Below are positions 8,765-17,563 of a DNA stretch of 64,000 bases, in pieces. Under the pieces are notes generated by a model that was not told the origin of the DNA, did no database searches, and worked only from the letters and a program-made list of their open reading frames with translations. This DNA is from JAUIIK01 sp963709995 (lineage in GTDB: Bacteria; Chloroflexota; Chloroflexia; Thermomicrobiales; CFX8), in assembly GCA_963709995.1 (NCBI GenBank), contig CAVPYN010000001.1:310001-374000 (forward strand), in the 5' to 3' direction. Each line of letters begins with the position of its first letter. Positions within the stretch are counted from its first letter, which is position 1. The position numbers and the translations under genes were made by a program.

Positions 8765-10386
8765 TAGCCGCGAATCTTCCCTCGCGTGACCATCCGGATC
8801 GGTGGCAGGCGATTGACCGGCACATCGATCAGTGTCGGATGGTTGTTCGCGAAACCCTCGCGAACGGCGTGCCCAAGCTCTTCAGCATTGGTGGCCCGGA
8901 GCCCGGCCGCTCCAAACGATTCCGCCAGCTTGACGAAATCAGGATTGTGCAGGCTGTTGCCGATCTCTCGACCGCCGTAGCGTGTCTGCTGGATGTACTT
9001 CACGTTCCCGAATGCGCCATCGTTGATCACGACGGCGACGAGCGGGATGTTGTGCCGCACAGCGGTGGAAAGTTCGGGCATCGTGTACAGAAAGCCGCCA
9101 TCTCCGTTGATCGAAAGGACTTTCTTATCCGGATTCCCGACCTGGGCGCCAAGCGCGGTCGCGAAACCAAATCCAAGCGTCCCCTGGTAACCCGCTCCGA
9201 TAAGAGTCCGTGGGCGGTACACCGGGAAGCCGATGTCGGCGTAGGCTGCGAGCTGGGTGATATCGCCAACGATGATTCCGTCATCAGGTAGTTCCGAGCG
9301 TAGCGCTTTCGCAAAGTCATGGCTTGGCTGGAACTCGAATAGCTGGTCCTCAACATTCTCCTTGATGCCCGCGATCTCGGCTTCACGCGATTCGCGGGTG
9401 TAAGTCTTACGATCGACCTGATCGAATATCTGGCCAATCGTCCGGTTAGCGTCGCCGACAAGCCTAATTTCCGGATCGACGATCCGATCGACTTCCTGCT
9501 CGTCGATGTCGACCCGGATGATCTTCATCGCATCATCTGTGCCCCAGTCGGTGGCCGGGCGATCGAAACGGGTGCCGATCGCCAGCACGACGTCCGCGCT
9601 GGCGTAGACGTGCCGTCCTCCGAGCATTGTCAGGGCGAGCGGGTGGTGGTCGCTGACTACGCCTCGCCCGCTCGGGGTCATGATCACCGGCGCCTGGAGC
9701 ACTTCAGCCAGTTCGCGGATGGGATCGCCAGCATCCATCGCGCCGCCACCGGCGAAGATGATCGGGTTCTTCGCGCTGGCGAGCAGGTCGGCTGCCCGGG
9801 CAACAAGATCGGTATCAGCTTCCGCTACCGGATAGGATCCGGCAGGCTCCAGAAGTTCCACATATTCGGCCAGCCCCATGATGTCCGGTGACATCTCAAG
9901 CTCAACCGGTCTTGGCCGTCCGGTGTTGAGCTGACTGAACGCTTCCCGGACCATGGCAGGCGCGTCCGAGGGCCGTTCGATCCTCGCCGCCCACTTCGTC
10001 AGGTGGCTGATCGTCTCCAGCTGGTTCGGAATCTCATGCAGCGAGCCGAATCCCTTGTTGATCTCGTTGGACGCAACTTGCCCTGAGAGCGCAAGCACCT
10101 TCGCGTTCGTGGCGTAGGCAGTCGAGAGCGCGGCGGTCGTGTTGAGCAGTCCTGGGCCGGGAACGACCAGGTAGACGCCGACCTTGCCGGTCGACTGGGC
10201 GTAGCCGAACGCCATGTAGGCGGTCGCCTGTTCGTGGCGGGTGTGGACGATCCGGATGTTGTCCCGCTCGTCATAGAGTGCGTCGAAGGTGTTGTCGAGC
10301 TGTACGCCTGGCAGCGCAAAGATCGTATCGACGCCGTAGCTCTTGATCGATTGAACGAGCGCTTGCCCGCCGGTGAGAGTCGCCAT
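8764..10386 (-). CDS. ThDP-dependent enzyme, acetolactate-synthase-like (paralogue 2)
   Basis: 540-residue close relative of the enzyme at 4210-5844: the same LPGVQLDNTFDALYD N-terminus, HTRHEQATAYMAFGYA with the catalytic Glu, and GDGGFLYTMPELSTA followed by NDGAFGN. The ATG at 10386 lies 10 nt after AGAGG; an earlier in-frame ATG at 10410 has no ribosome site. The product is probably a decarboxylase or carboligase acting on a 2-oxo acid; the substrate cannot be told. Keeping two paralogues 3 kb apart with different partners (phosphotransferase here, methyltransferase there) suggests related but separate substrates. Confidence 0.88.
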   Translation of the reverse strand: MATLTGGQALVQSIKSYGVDTIFALPGVQLDNTFDALYDERDNIRIVHTRHEQATAYMAFGYAQSTGKVGVYLVVPGPGLLNTTAALSTAYATNAKVLALSGQVASNEINKGFGSLHEIPNQLETISHLTKWAARIERPSDAPAMVREAFSQLNTGRPRPVELEMSPDIMGLAEYVELLEPAGSYPVAEADTDLVARAADLLASAKNPIIFAGGGAMDAGDPIRELAEVLQAPVIMTPSGRGVVSDHHPLALTMLGGRHVYASADVVLAIGTRFDRPATDWGTDDAMKIIRVDIDEQEVDRIVDPEIRLVGDANRTIGQIFDQVDRKTYTRESREAEIAGIKENVEDQLFEFQPSHDFAKALRSELPDDGIIVGDITQLAAYADIGFPVYRPRTLIGAGYQGTLGFGFATALGAQVGNPDKKVLSINGDGGFLYTMPELSTAVRHNIPLVAVVINDGAFGNVKYIQQTRYGGREIGNSLHNPDFVKLAESFGAAGLRATNAEELGHAVREGFANNHPTLIDVPVNRLPPIRMVTRGKIRG

Positions 10387-10608
10387 ATCTGTTTTGCCTC
10401 TGACTTCCATCGCAGTCGCTAGTTTCTGGACGTATTCTAGACCGGCCTATGGAAGCGGTGGTGTTCCTCAACAGCCAGGTTCGCCGAACGCCGATACAAC
10501 GATGGTCGCCACACTGGTGAAGCGCTGCTAAACTATCTCAATCATCGACGGAGTGAAGGAGAGCACCGGACTATCGCACGCGAAGAACCGGTCCAGTCAG
10601 ACCAACCC

Positions 10609-11874
10609 GTGGAGGAAGAACGCCAGCGCAGCCGCGCGCTTCGTTACCTCGTGCCGCACACGCTTTTCAAAGCCGACATGTTCGCATCGCTCCGGCACCG
10701 CAACTACCGTTATTTCTGGATCGGCACACTTGTCAGCAACATTGGCGACTGGATGGACAACGTCGCCTTCAGTTGGCTGATGTGGGAACTGACTGGCAGT
10801 GGCGCGTATCTCGGCTTGCTGGCGCTCTTTCGGGCTGCGCCCATTCTAGTCTTCACGCTCTTCGGCGGGGCGCTGGCCGACCGCATGGAACGTCGACGCC
10901 TTCTCCAGGTCACCCAGGTCGGCGCCATGGTGCTGGCGCTCCTGCTCGCGGCGCTGGTTCTGACCGACACCGTCCAGGTCTGGCAGGTGTTTGCAATCGC
11001 CGCGGGTCGCGGCATCGTCATGAGCATCAACATGCCGACGCGACAGGCGTTGCTCTCGGATATCGTCGATCGTAGAGACTTGACGAACGCGATCGCCCTG
11101 AACTCCGCGACGATGAATCTGACCCGAGTGCTCGGCGGATCGATCGGCGGTATCTTGATCACAGTTATCGGGACCGGCGGGGTCTTCCTGGTGAACGGCC
11201 TTTCAACCGTGATCCTTATCGTGACCCTCGCCTTCATGGTGATTCCTCCAATTGCCCATGACACTCGACGTCGCTCACTCCTGCGTTCGATCGGTGACGG
11301 GCTTTCGTATATCCGGGCCAACGACATCCTCCTGTCGTTGATCGTCCTGGCGCTCGCGCCGATGATTCTTGGCATGCCTTACATGACGCTGCTTCCGATC
11401 TTCGCCGACGATGTTCTGGGTATCGGCAATGAAGGCTACGGCATTCTGGTTGCCTTCACCGGCATAGGGGCAATGGCTGGCGCATTGACGATCGCCGCAA
11501 CGTCGAACATGCGCCACCGGGGCCGGACGATGTTGCTGTTGATGATCTTCTTCGGAATGATGTTGTTTCTCTTCAGCAGGTCTACAGACCCGACCTTATC
11601 GTTCGCTCTGCTGCTCGGCGTGGGCGCTGGACAGACGACCTACATGGCACTCAACAACACCCTGCTCCAGACACACGCGTCCGATGAGATGCGTGGCAGG
11701 GTGATGAGCGTCTTCTTTCTGAATAGAGGCATGGTTCCGTTGGGAACAGTGGCCGCTGGCTTCGCCACCGAGTTCATCGGGGTGCAGTGGACGGTGACGA
11801 TTATGGCTGCGATGTTGGTTGCGCTTGGTGTGGCCGCGTTTGTCTTCCTGCCCAGGTTGCGGGCATTGGAGTAG
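10609..11874 (+). CDS. MFS transporter (EntS/transmembrane secretion effector type)
   Basis: 421 residues, about 12 hydrophobic segments. FRHRNYR-like opening (LRHRNYRYFWIGTLVSNIGDWM) and the loop GGALADRMERRRLL between TM2 and TM3 are typical of the MFS_3 group that exports siderophores or drugs. The GTG at 10609 is the first plausible start but has no good ribosome site; ATG 10678 would remove only the cytoplasmic tail. It precedes the acetamidase gene by 62 bp on the same strand. Confidence 0.85.
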   Translation: MEEERQRSRALRYLVPHTLFKADMFASLRHRNYRYFWIGTLVSNIGDWMDNVAFSWLMWELTGSGAYLGLLALFRAAPILVFTLFGGALADRMERRRLLQVTQVGAMVLALLLAALVLTDTVQVWQVFAIAAGRGIVMSINMPTRQALLSDIVDRRDLTNAIALNSATMNLTRVLGGSIGGILITVIGTGGVFLVNGLSTVILIVTLAFMVIPPIAHDTRRRSLLRSIGDGLSYIRANDILLSLIVLALAPMILGMPYMTLLPIFADDVLGIGNEGYGILVAFTGIGAMAGALTIAATSNMRHRGRTMLLLMIFFGMMLFLFSRSTDPTLSFALLLGVGAGQTTYMALNNTLLQTHASDEMRGRVMSVFFLNRGMVPLGTVAAGFATEFIGVQWTVTIMAAMLVALGVAAFVFLPRLRALE

Positions 11875-11936
11875 CCAGGCTGGCGCCATTTCTTGCTAGA
11901 TTGCTGACAAGTCAGATGTAGAAGGGGGCGAGACCG

Positions 11937-12845
11937 ATGACAACCCACCACTTTTCACCAGAGCGTTATCACCGGGCGATGGGCACGTACGATCCGGTGC
12001 TACGGATTGCCGGTGGAGACACCGTCGTTACGACGACAGTCTGTGCGGCCGGGATTGATGCAAGCGCGGAGCGAGTAACACCTGGCGGCAATCCGATGAC
12101 CGGTCCCTTCTTCGTCGAAGGGGCGGAGCCAGGCGATACCCTGGCGGTCCGGCTCGACCGGGTTCGCCCCAACCGGCGTTTCGGGCACAGCGGTTCGGTT
12201 GTCGCTCCCAACGTTGTTGATCCTGGCTTCGTGCCGCGCCTTCCAGAGGGTGACGAAAGCAGGTGGGATGTCGATGTCGAGAGTTGGACGGCGACGCTGG
12301 TCAAACCGGAGACGGTGCTTGGCAAAATCGCTCTCCCGCTTGACCCGATGATTGGTTGCCTCGGGGTTGCCCCGGATCGTGGTCAGGCGATATCGACCGC
12401 GACATCCGGCCCGCACGGCGGCAACATGGACTATCGAGGGATCGTCGAAGGCGTGACGGTGCTCTTTCCGATCTTTGAGGAAGGCGCGCTCTTCTTCATC
12501 GGCGATGGTCATGCCCTGCAGGGTGACGGCGAGATCGTCGGCTCGGGTATCGAGATCTCGATGGACGTTCAGTTCACGGTTCAGGTTCGTAAAGGGCGAA
12601 GATGTCACTGGCCGCGTGTGGAAACGGGTGACGAACTGATCGCTCTGGGCAATGCCCGCCCACTTGACCAGGCGCTCCAACATGCGACGACCGAGTTGAT
12701 GCATTGGCTCGACGCCGGGCATGGGTTGGATTACACGGCGTCATCGACCTTGCTGGCTCAGGTCATTCGCTACGAGATCGGTAACGTTTTCGATCCGGCC
12801 TACACCGTCGCCGCGAAGATCGCCCGGAAGTGGTTGCCGGAGTAG
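11937..12845 (+). CDS. Acetamidase/formamidase family protein
   Basis: 302-residue FmdA/AmdA-family amidase, which hydrolyses small amides to ammonia and the acid. The N-terminal part has GGNPMTGPFFVEGAEPGDTL, the middle has PHGGNMDYRGIVEGVTVLFP and FFIGDGHALQGDGEI, the metal/active-site signature of the family. GGGGG lies 9 nt before the ATG. It is cytoplasmic, with no signal sequence. It follows an MFS gene and converges with the EamA gene. Confidence 0.9.
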   Translation: MTTHHFSPERYHRAMGTYDPVLRIAGGDTVVTTTVCAAGIDASAERVTPGGNPMTGPFFVEGAEPGDTLAVRLDRVRPNRRFGHSGSVVAPNVVDPGFVPRLPEGDESRWDVDVESWTATLVKPETVLGKIALPLDPMIGCLGVAPDRGQAISTATSGPHGGNMDYRGIVEGVTVLFPIFEEGALFFIGDGHALQGDGEIVGSGIEISMDVQFTVQVRKGRRCHWPRVETGDELIALGNARPLDQALQHATTELMHWLDAGHGLDYTASSTLLAQVIRYEIGNVFDPAYTVAAKIARKWLPE

Positions 12846-12927
12846 GCCCGTTCACCGGCGGCTACTCTCTCTGGTCATCCCGCGTTTCGCCAACTTGCCA
12901 TACCTGGCAGGCTGGGCGTCTCCCGGC

Positions 12928-13887
12928 CTAGCCGGTAGCCGTGCTCTGGCTAAGCCGCGGCGCCTCCGGGTCGGTCTTTCTATCCGGCAGCCATGAGATG
13001 CCAGCAATCGCCAGCCAAAGGATGACGAATCCAAGCCCCTGCATGGCGGTAATCGAACGATCGAGGAAGATCCAGTTCAGAATGATCGCGGTGGCCGGGA
13101 ACGCAAGCTCTGCCAGCGTTGCGTAGGAAGCAGCGGTTCTCCGCAACCCTTCGTAGTAGATCAGCATCGCCAGCAGGCCGGGGATCAATGCAACCAGAAA
13201 CAGCCGTCCGGTGAAATCTCCCATGCCGGTGAACGTCGAAGCCAACTCCCCGCGATAGAGTGCGAGACCGAAGAGAAATGGCAAGGCGAACAGGAAACGT
13301 GCGGCAGCGACCGTCGAGAAGGAGCCCTTTCCAAGTAGCAAACGACCCATCACCGTCGAAGCGCCCCAGAGAGCTGCCGCGCCCAAGGCCAGGCCCGCCG
13401 CTTCAACCTCTCCACTTCCGAGATTCCAGAAGGGATCAAGCGTCCCGAACGAAACCAGGTAGCCGCCGAAAATGGCGACGATGAAGAGGGGCCAGTAACG
13501 ACTGGGCAGTCGCTCTCCAAGCACTACCGAGGCCAGTAACACTGCGATGAGCGGTTGGGCCTTCTGGAGCAGGATGACCGTCGTTGGATTTCCGCGAGCG
13601 AACCCCTCGGTGAAGAGGACGGTGGCAAGCCCGGAACCGCCCCAGCCAATGATGAACAACGCGATCCAATCAAGCCGTGTGAGCTGACTAAAGAATGTGC
13701 GCCCAGCGACGAGCAGGACCGGCACGGCAAAGAGCATGAGAAAGAGATGCTCGGCAAGGACGATCTCGGTGGAGGACATTTCCCCGACCAGGGGTTCGCG
13801 GAGAATGGCGTCCGTTCCCCAGAACGAGGCGCCGATGGCGACGAGGATCACCCCGAGACCAGACCACGACTTCCATCTGTTGATCAT
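12928..13887 (-). CDS. EamA/DMT-family transporter
   Basis: 319 residues with ten predicted membrane segments in two EamA repeats (first AIGASFWGTDAILREPLVG, second GAAALWGASTVMGRLLL). Members export amino acids, nucleotides or other metabolites; the substrate is unknown. The ATG overlaps the TGA of cofC (ATGA), so it is the last gene of the F420 operon. That position makes export or uptake of an F420-related compound possible, but housekeeping placement is equally likely. Confidence 0.87.
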   Translation of the reverse strand: MINRWKSWSGLGVILVAIGASFWGTDAILREPLVGEMSSTEIVLAEHLFLMLFAVPVLLVAGRTFFSQLTRLDWIALFIIGWGGSGLATVLFTEGFARGNPTTVILLQKAQPLIAVLLASVVLGERLPSRYWPLFIVAIFGGYLVSFGTLDPFWNLGSGEVEAAGLALGAAALWGASTVMGRLLLGKGSFSTVAAARFLFALPFLFGLALYRGELASTFTGMGDFTGRLFLVALIPGLLAMLIYYEGLRRTAASYATLAELAFPATAIILNWIFLDRSITAMQGLGFVILWLAIAGISWLPDRKTDPEAPRLSQSTATG

Positions 13888-14522
13888 GTTCTTCCCTCGT
13901 GTCGCTGCTTCGCTGCCATGTGGGCCACCCTCCTCCGATATTCTTGCAGGTCTACCGGCGTGTCGAGATCGAAAGCGAGCCCCGGCGCGTGAACCGACTT
14001 AACCCTCAGCCCACCCTCCCGAGCGTTACGCAGATGACGCGGGTAGCTCCCGTTGCCGTAGGCCGGTTTGAAACATGATCTGGCGGGAATCAACAATGCG
14101 TTTGTGCCCGTCCCATGCCGATCCGGCGCGATAATGACGTCGGCTTCCAACGACGCACGAACTACCTCTTCTACATCTCCAGTCGTAAGAAATGGAAGAT
14201 CACCATGGAGGATCAGCACCTCTGTGGCTCCTCGTGTCCTCGCGTGTGTCACTCCCGATCGAACTGCCGCATTGATGCCATTGTCAAGCTGTAACAGCGT
14301 TGTGGCGCTGTGCATTTCCGCGACAGCTGCCACCTGCGAATCCGAAGTGACGACAATCGACTCGCAAACCGCGCTAGTGCTCCCCAGGACGGAGAGTTCC
14401 GTCTCGAGACAGCGCAGAACGATCCCGGCCCGCTCGGACGGGCTCAGCCGTGCGGCCAGGCGCCGTTTGGCGTTGGCAAGGCGCTTGACCGGGATAACGG
14501 CCACGATCGTCATGTTCCGCAA
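13884..14522 (-). CDS. cofC: 2-phospho-L-lactate guanylyltransferase (or PEP variant)
   Basis: 212-residue nucleotidyltransferase of coenzyme F420 synthesis; it activates phospholactate or phosphoenolpyruvate with GTP for transfer by CofD. Family marks are VIPVKRLANAKRRLA at the N-terminus, LILHGDLPFL with the metal Asp, DRHGTGTNALL and the C-terminal FDLDTPVDL. It overlaps the 3' end of cofD by 13 bp and its own stop overlaps the exporter start, so the operon is translationally coupled. Confidence 0.93.
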   Translation of the reverse strand: MRNMTIVAVIPVKRLANAKRRLAARLSPSERAGIVLRCLETELSVLGSTSAVCESIVVTSDSQVAAVAEMHSATTLLQLDNGINAAVRSGVTHARTRGATEVLILHGDLPFLTTGDVEEVVRASLEADVIIAPDRHGTGTNALLIPARSCFKPAYGNGSYPRHLRNAREGGLRVKSVHAPGLAFDLDTPVDLQEYRRRVAHMAAKQRHEGRT

Positions 14523-15478
14523 GTTGATCCCAGTCTGTTCGCCATCTCGATTACGTTGCGTCCAAGTTGCCTCCGGTCATCGTCGGATTGCATGAGCGTA
14601 GCCGTGGCGCCAACCATCATTCCAAGAGACTCGATCTGCGAAGCCAGGCGAGCGTCCACGCTGTCGATGACCATGCCATCGATCACGTCCCGGTAGTACG
14701 TCGCGACCCCGGTAGCCGAGACATCGTGTCCGAGCGTCTCGAGCATCTGCGCCGCCGGGCCCTTGACCGCCTGCCCGCCGATGATCGGGCTCACCGCGAT
14801 CACCGGGGCCGCGCTGCCAGCGATTCGCTCGCGTATTTCAGCGACTCCCAGAATCGGGTCGACGCTGACGAACGGGTTCGATGGGCAAATGACGATCAAG
14901 TCGGCTTCGTCGAGCGCAGCGGCCACCTCGATGCTAAGCGTCGCGCTGGTGATGCCCTGGAATTCGACCCCAAGCACGTCGTCACTATGCCGGCGGCGCA
15001 CGAAGTACTCCTGAAAGTCCAGCACCCCGCCCGGTGTCCGGATTTTCGTTTCGACGGGCTCGTCGCACATCGGGAGGAGACGCGCCTCGATTCCGAGTCG
15101 CATCGCGAGATCAGTCATGATCGTGGTCAGTCGCTCACCGCGACGAAGCCGTTCCGTGCGGAGAATGTGCGTTGCCAGGTCTTTGTCACCGAGCAGAAAC
15201 CAGGTGTCGGTCCCGTACGCCCGCATCATATCTAAGGTGACCAGTGAATCATCGACAACTCCCCAGCCAGTGGTGGGATTTGCGAGCCCGGCGAGGGTGT
15301 AGAGGACGGTGTCGAGATCCGGGCAGATTTGCAGGCCATAGAGGTTGAAGTCGTCGCCGGTATTGACGATAACCGTCAGGTTCTCGCCCAGGCCGTTGAG
15401 CGCCAACCCGTGGGCAAGCTTCGCCCCGCCGACCCCTCCGGCCAGGGCGACGACCTTCAGGGATTCTCCGGCGCTCAT
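14510..15478 (-). CDS. cofD: 2-phospho-L-lactate transferase (F420 biosynthesis)
   Basis: 322 residues. CofD joins the CofC product to Fo, giving F420-0 (or dehydro-F420-0). The N-terminal ALAGGVGGAKLAHGLA, VNTGDDFNLYGLQICPDLDT and the later ICPSNPFVSVDPIL and SPIIGGQAVKGPA are its classic motifs. The ATG shares a base with the stop of the upstream MBL gene (TAATG). FbiB/CofE and Fo synthase (CofG/H) are not in the window. The two LLM-type oxidoreductases here are likely users of the cofactor. Confidence 0.95.
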   Translation of the reverse strand: MSAGESLKVVALAGGVGGAKLAHGLALNGLGENLTVIVNTGDDFNLYGLQICPDLDTVLYTLAGLANPTTGWGVVDDSLVTLDMMRAYGTDTWFLLGDKDLATHILRTERLRRGERLTTIMTDLAMRLGIEARLLPMCDEPVETKIRTPGGVLDFQEYFVRRRHSDDVLGVEFQGITSATLSIEVAAALDEADLIVICPSNPFVSVDPILGVAEIRERIAGSAAPVIAVSPIIGGQAVKGPAAQMLETLGHDVSATGVATYYRDVIDGMVIDSVDARLASQIESLGMMVGATATLMQSDDDRRQLGRNVIEMANRLGSTCGT

Positions 15479-16125
15479 TATCGTGACCGGTCCAGCACCA
15501 GGATCTGCACCGGATTGGGAAGTGCGCCTGCTGTCAGCGTGACTTCGCTAGAGCCTGCCCGGCGGACGTCGTCCTTGTCGGCGACGAATTCATCGACGCT
15601 GACGATCTGCAGGTCGATGTCCGGGGTCTTGAAGTGACAAGGGATCAGAATGTTGGGCTGGATCTCCTGGGCAAGCGACCAGACCAACTCGGGTTCGAGC
15701 GTCGGACCGCCGCCGATGGGCGCAAGCATGACATTGACCCCGGCAAGCTGCGCGACCTGGCTTGGTTCGAGTTCGCAACCCTGATCTCCGAAATGCGCGA
15801 TGCGAATCCCATCAATGTCGAAGACGAAGATCGTGTTTGGTCCGCGGGTCGCCCCTTGCTCTTTGTCGTGGTAACTGCCGATGCCGTGAAAGGTCTTGCC
15901 TCGGACTGACTGAGTGCCAATCCCGCGTACTACGCGAAACTCACCGGGCACAGCGTCGACGTTGCTGTGGTCGCCATGTTCGTGGGTGACGAGGACGATG
16001 TCTGCCTTGTCGAAGGTCGGATCGTAGCGGATACGCTCGGTGTGCTCGAATGGATCGATCATGATCCTGGTCCCATCATCCGCGGTGATGTGAAAAGCGG
16101 ATTGAGCATAGAATTTCAATTGCAT
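15478..16125 (-). CDS. MBL-fold metallo-hydrolase (UlaG-like)
   Basis: 215 residues from ATG 16125, which follows AAAGGAA by 5 nt; the frame is open to 16170 but that lacks a ribosome site. The metal-binding THEHGDH motif, the FGDQG loop and the late IPCHFKTP give the zinc ligands of the lactonase-like MBL branch. The substrate is unknown. It heads the overlapping run MBL-cofD-cofC-eamA, so a link to F420 metabolism is suggested by position only. Confidence 0.85.
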   Translation of the reverse strand: MQLKFYAQSAFHITADDGTRIMIDPFEHTERIRYDPTFDKADIVLVTHEHGDHSNVDAVPGEFRVVRGIGTQSVRGKTFHGIGSYHDKEQGATRGPNTIFVFDIDGIRIAHFGDQGCELEPSQVAQLAGVNVMLAPIGGGPTLEPELVWSLAQEIQPNILIPCHFKTPDIDLQIVSVDEFVADKDDVRRAGSSEVTLTAGALPNPVQILVLDRSR

Positions 16126-16257
16126 TTGGAGTTCCTTTCCTCGAGTGTTGAAAGGTGATCGAGCCCGCAAGTCAACGGCTTTTGACTATCCTAGTTGATG
16201 TTTGTCCCTATCCGCGATGCAAGCTCATACATAGAGCCTATCGAAAGGAGCCCTCTG

Positions 16258-16668
16258 GTGGCACGCAAGACCGCGATGATGATGGTGGCCGAGGCGAAGG
16301 GCCGCATAGAGAATCTCGGTAACGATGACCTTGCAAGTGAGATTGAAGCTGGCGCGCTTGTGGTTGACATCCGAGAACAGGTCGAGCGCGAGCAACTGGG
16401 CGTCATTTCCGGTGCGGTGCACGTGCCGCGCGGACTACTCGAGTTCATCGCCGACCCCGATAGCCCGATGCACCGGGCGGACTTCGACCTGGATCGCCGG
16501 ATCGTGCTCCACTGTGCTACCGGCGGGCGTTCGGCGCTGGCCGCCGTCGCGCTCAAGGAGCTGGGCTTTTCTAACGTCGCGCACCACGAACCAGGCTTTA
16601 GCGGCTGGGCGTCCGATGGTCGGCCCGTCGAGGAGATCGAACCGGTCTGGGATGTCCGTAGCCAGTAG
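16258..16668 (+). CDS. Rhodanese-like sulfurtransferase
   Basis: 136 residues from GTG 16258, which has AAAGGAG 7 nt upstream; earlier ATGs in frame lack one. A single rhodanese domain: LVVDIREQVERE, GAVHVPRGLLEF, then the active loop HCATGGRSA with the persulfide-forming Cys and FSNVAHHEPGFSGW. A cytoplasmic sulfur carrier or thiosulfate sulfurtransferase. Its 3' end overlaps the acetyltransferase gene by 17 bp. Confidence 0.9.
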   Translation: MARKTAMMMVAEAKGRIENLGNDDLASEIEAGALVVDIREQVEREQLGVISGAVHVPRGLLEFIADPDSPMHRADFDLDRRIVLHCATGGRSALAAVALKELGFSNVAHHEPGFSGWASDGRPVEEIEPVWDVRSQ

Positions 16669-17563
16669 ACCTTGCCGCGCCGACGGCGACCGGCTCCTGA
16701 TCCACGACCTGCTGCGGCAGACAGCCGAAACGGGGCCGGTGATCTGTTGGATCGGTGACTTCGAGTGGTGGCAGGTCAATGACGATGACCCAGGAGCGCT
16801 CCAGTCTGTCCGCCTGTGGTTCGTGGGCGACCGGCTCGCCGCCTTCAGCTGGCCGAGCGGCACCGCGCTCGACTTTGTTACGCATCCCGAGCACCGCGAG
16901 CTGGAAGCTGCAATCCTCGACGATTGGGTTGGCGGGCAGGCCAACCGCACGGTGACGTTGTCGGTCAGCACACTCGAGAGCGATGCGCCCCGTATCGTCG
17001 CTCTCAGAGAGCGCGGATTCGTGTCAGTTGGGCGCGCCCACAACGTCCGAGCGCAAACGCTCGACGATCTGCCGCCAAGCCTGCCGCCGCCGGACGGCTA
17101 CGCGGTCCGTGCGTTCGCTGGCGAGAAGGAGATCGCCTCCCGCGTTGCAGCCCATCGCAGCGCATTCCATCCCTCGCGCATGACGATCGAGAAACACCGC
17201 CGGGCGATGGCCTCGCCGCTCTACCGGCAGGATCTGGATCTCGTTGCCGTTGCGCCCGATGGCCAGATTGCCTCATATGCGCTCATCTGGTTCGACGAAG
17301 TCCACCGCAGCGGGCTCTTCGAACCCGTTGGAACGCACGCGGCGCACCGCCGTCGCGGGCTGTCCCGTTGCGTGATCCAGGAGGGTCTGCGCCGCTTGCG
17401 TGCGCTTGGAGCGACGCAAGCGTATGTGAACAGCAACGTCGACAACAGCGCGTCTAATGCGCTCTACGCCGCCTGCGGATTCGAGATCGCCGATGTTGAG
17501 TCACGCTGGGAGCGCCCCGGCGAGGCGGCTACGACACCTGCGGCAGGATTTCACGGGCGATGA
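16652..17563 (+). CDS. GNAT-family acetyltransferase (two GNAT-like halves)
   Basis: 303 residues from ATG 16652, inside the rhodanese gene. The C-terminal half has the acetyl-CoA motif VGTHAAHRRRGLSRCVI and the family ending VNSNVDNSASNALYAACGFE. The N-terminal half (from about residue 10, with WWQVNDDD and a VALRERGF segment near 120) looks like a degenerate first GNAT repeat. Substrate unknown. The 3' end overlaps the convergent LLM gene by 35 bp. Confidence 0.82.
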   Translation: MSVASRPCRADGDRLLIHDLLRQTAETGPVICWIGDFEWWQVNDDDPGALQSVRLWFVGDRLAAFSWPSGTALDFVTHPEHRELEAAILDDWVGGQANRTVTLSVSTLESDAPRIVALRERGFVSVGRAHNVRAQTLDDLPPSLPPPDGYAVRAFAGEKEIASRVAAHRSAFHPSRMTIEKHRRAMASPLYRQDLDLVAVAPDGQIASYALIWFDEVHRSGLFEPVGTHAAHRRRGLSRCVIQEGLRRLRALGATQAYVNSNVDNSASNALYAACGFEIADVESRWERPGEAATTPAAGFHGR

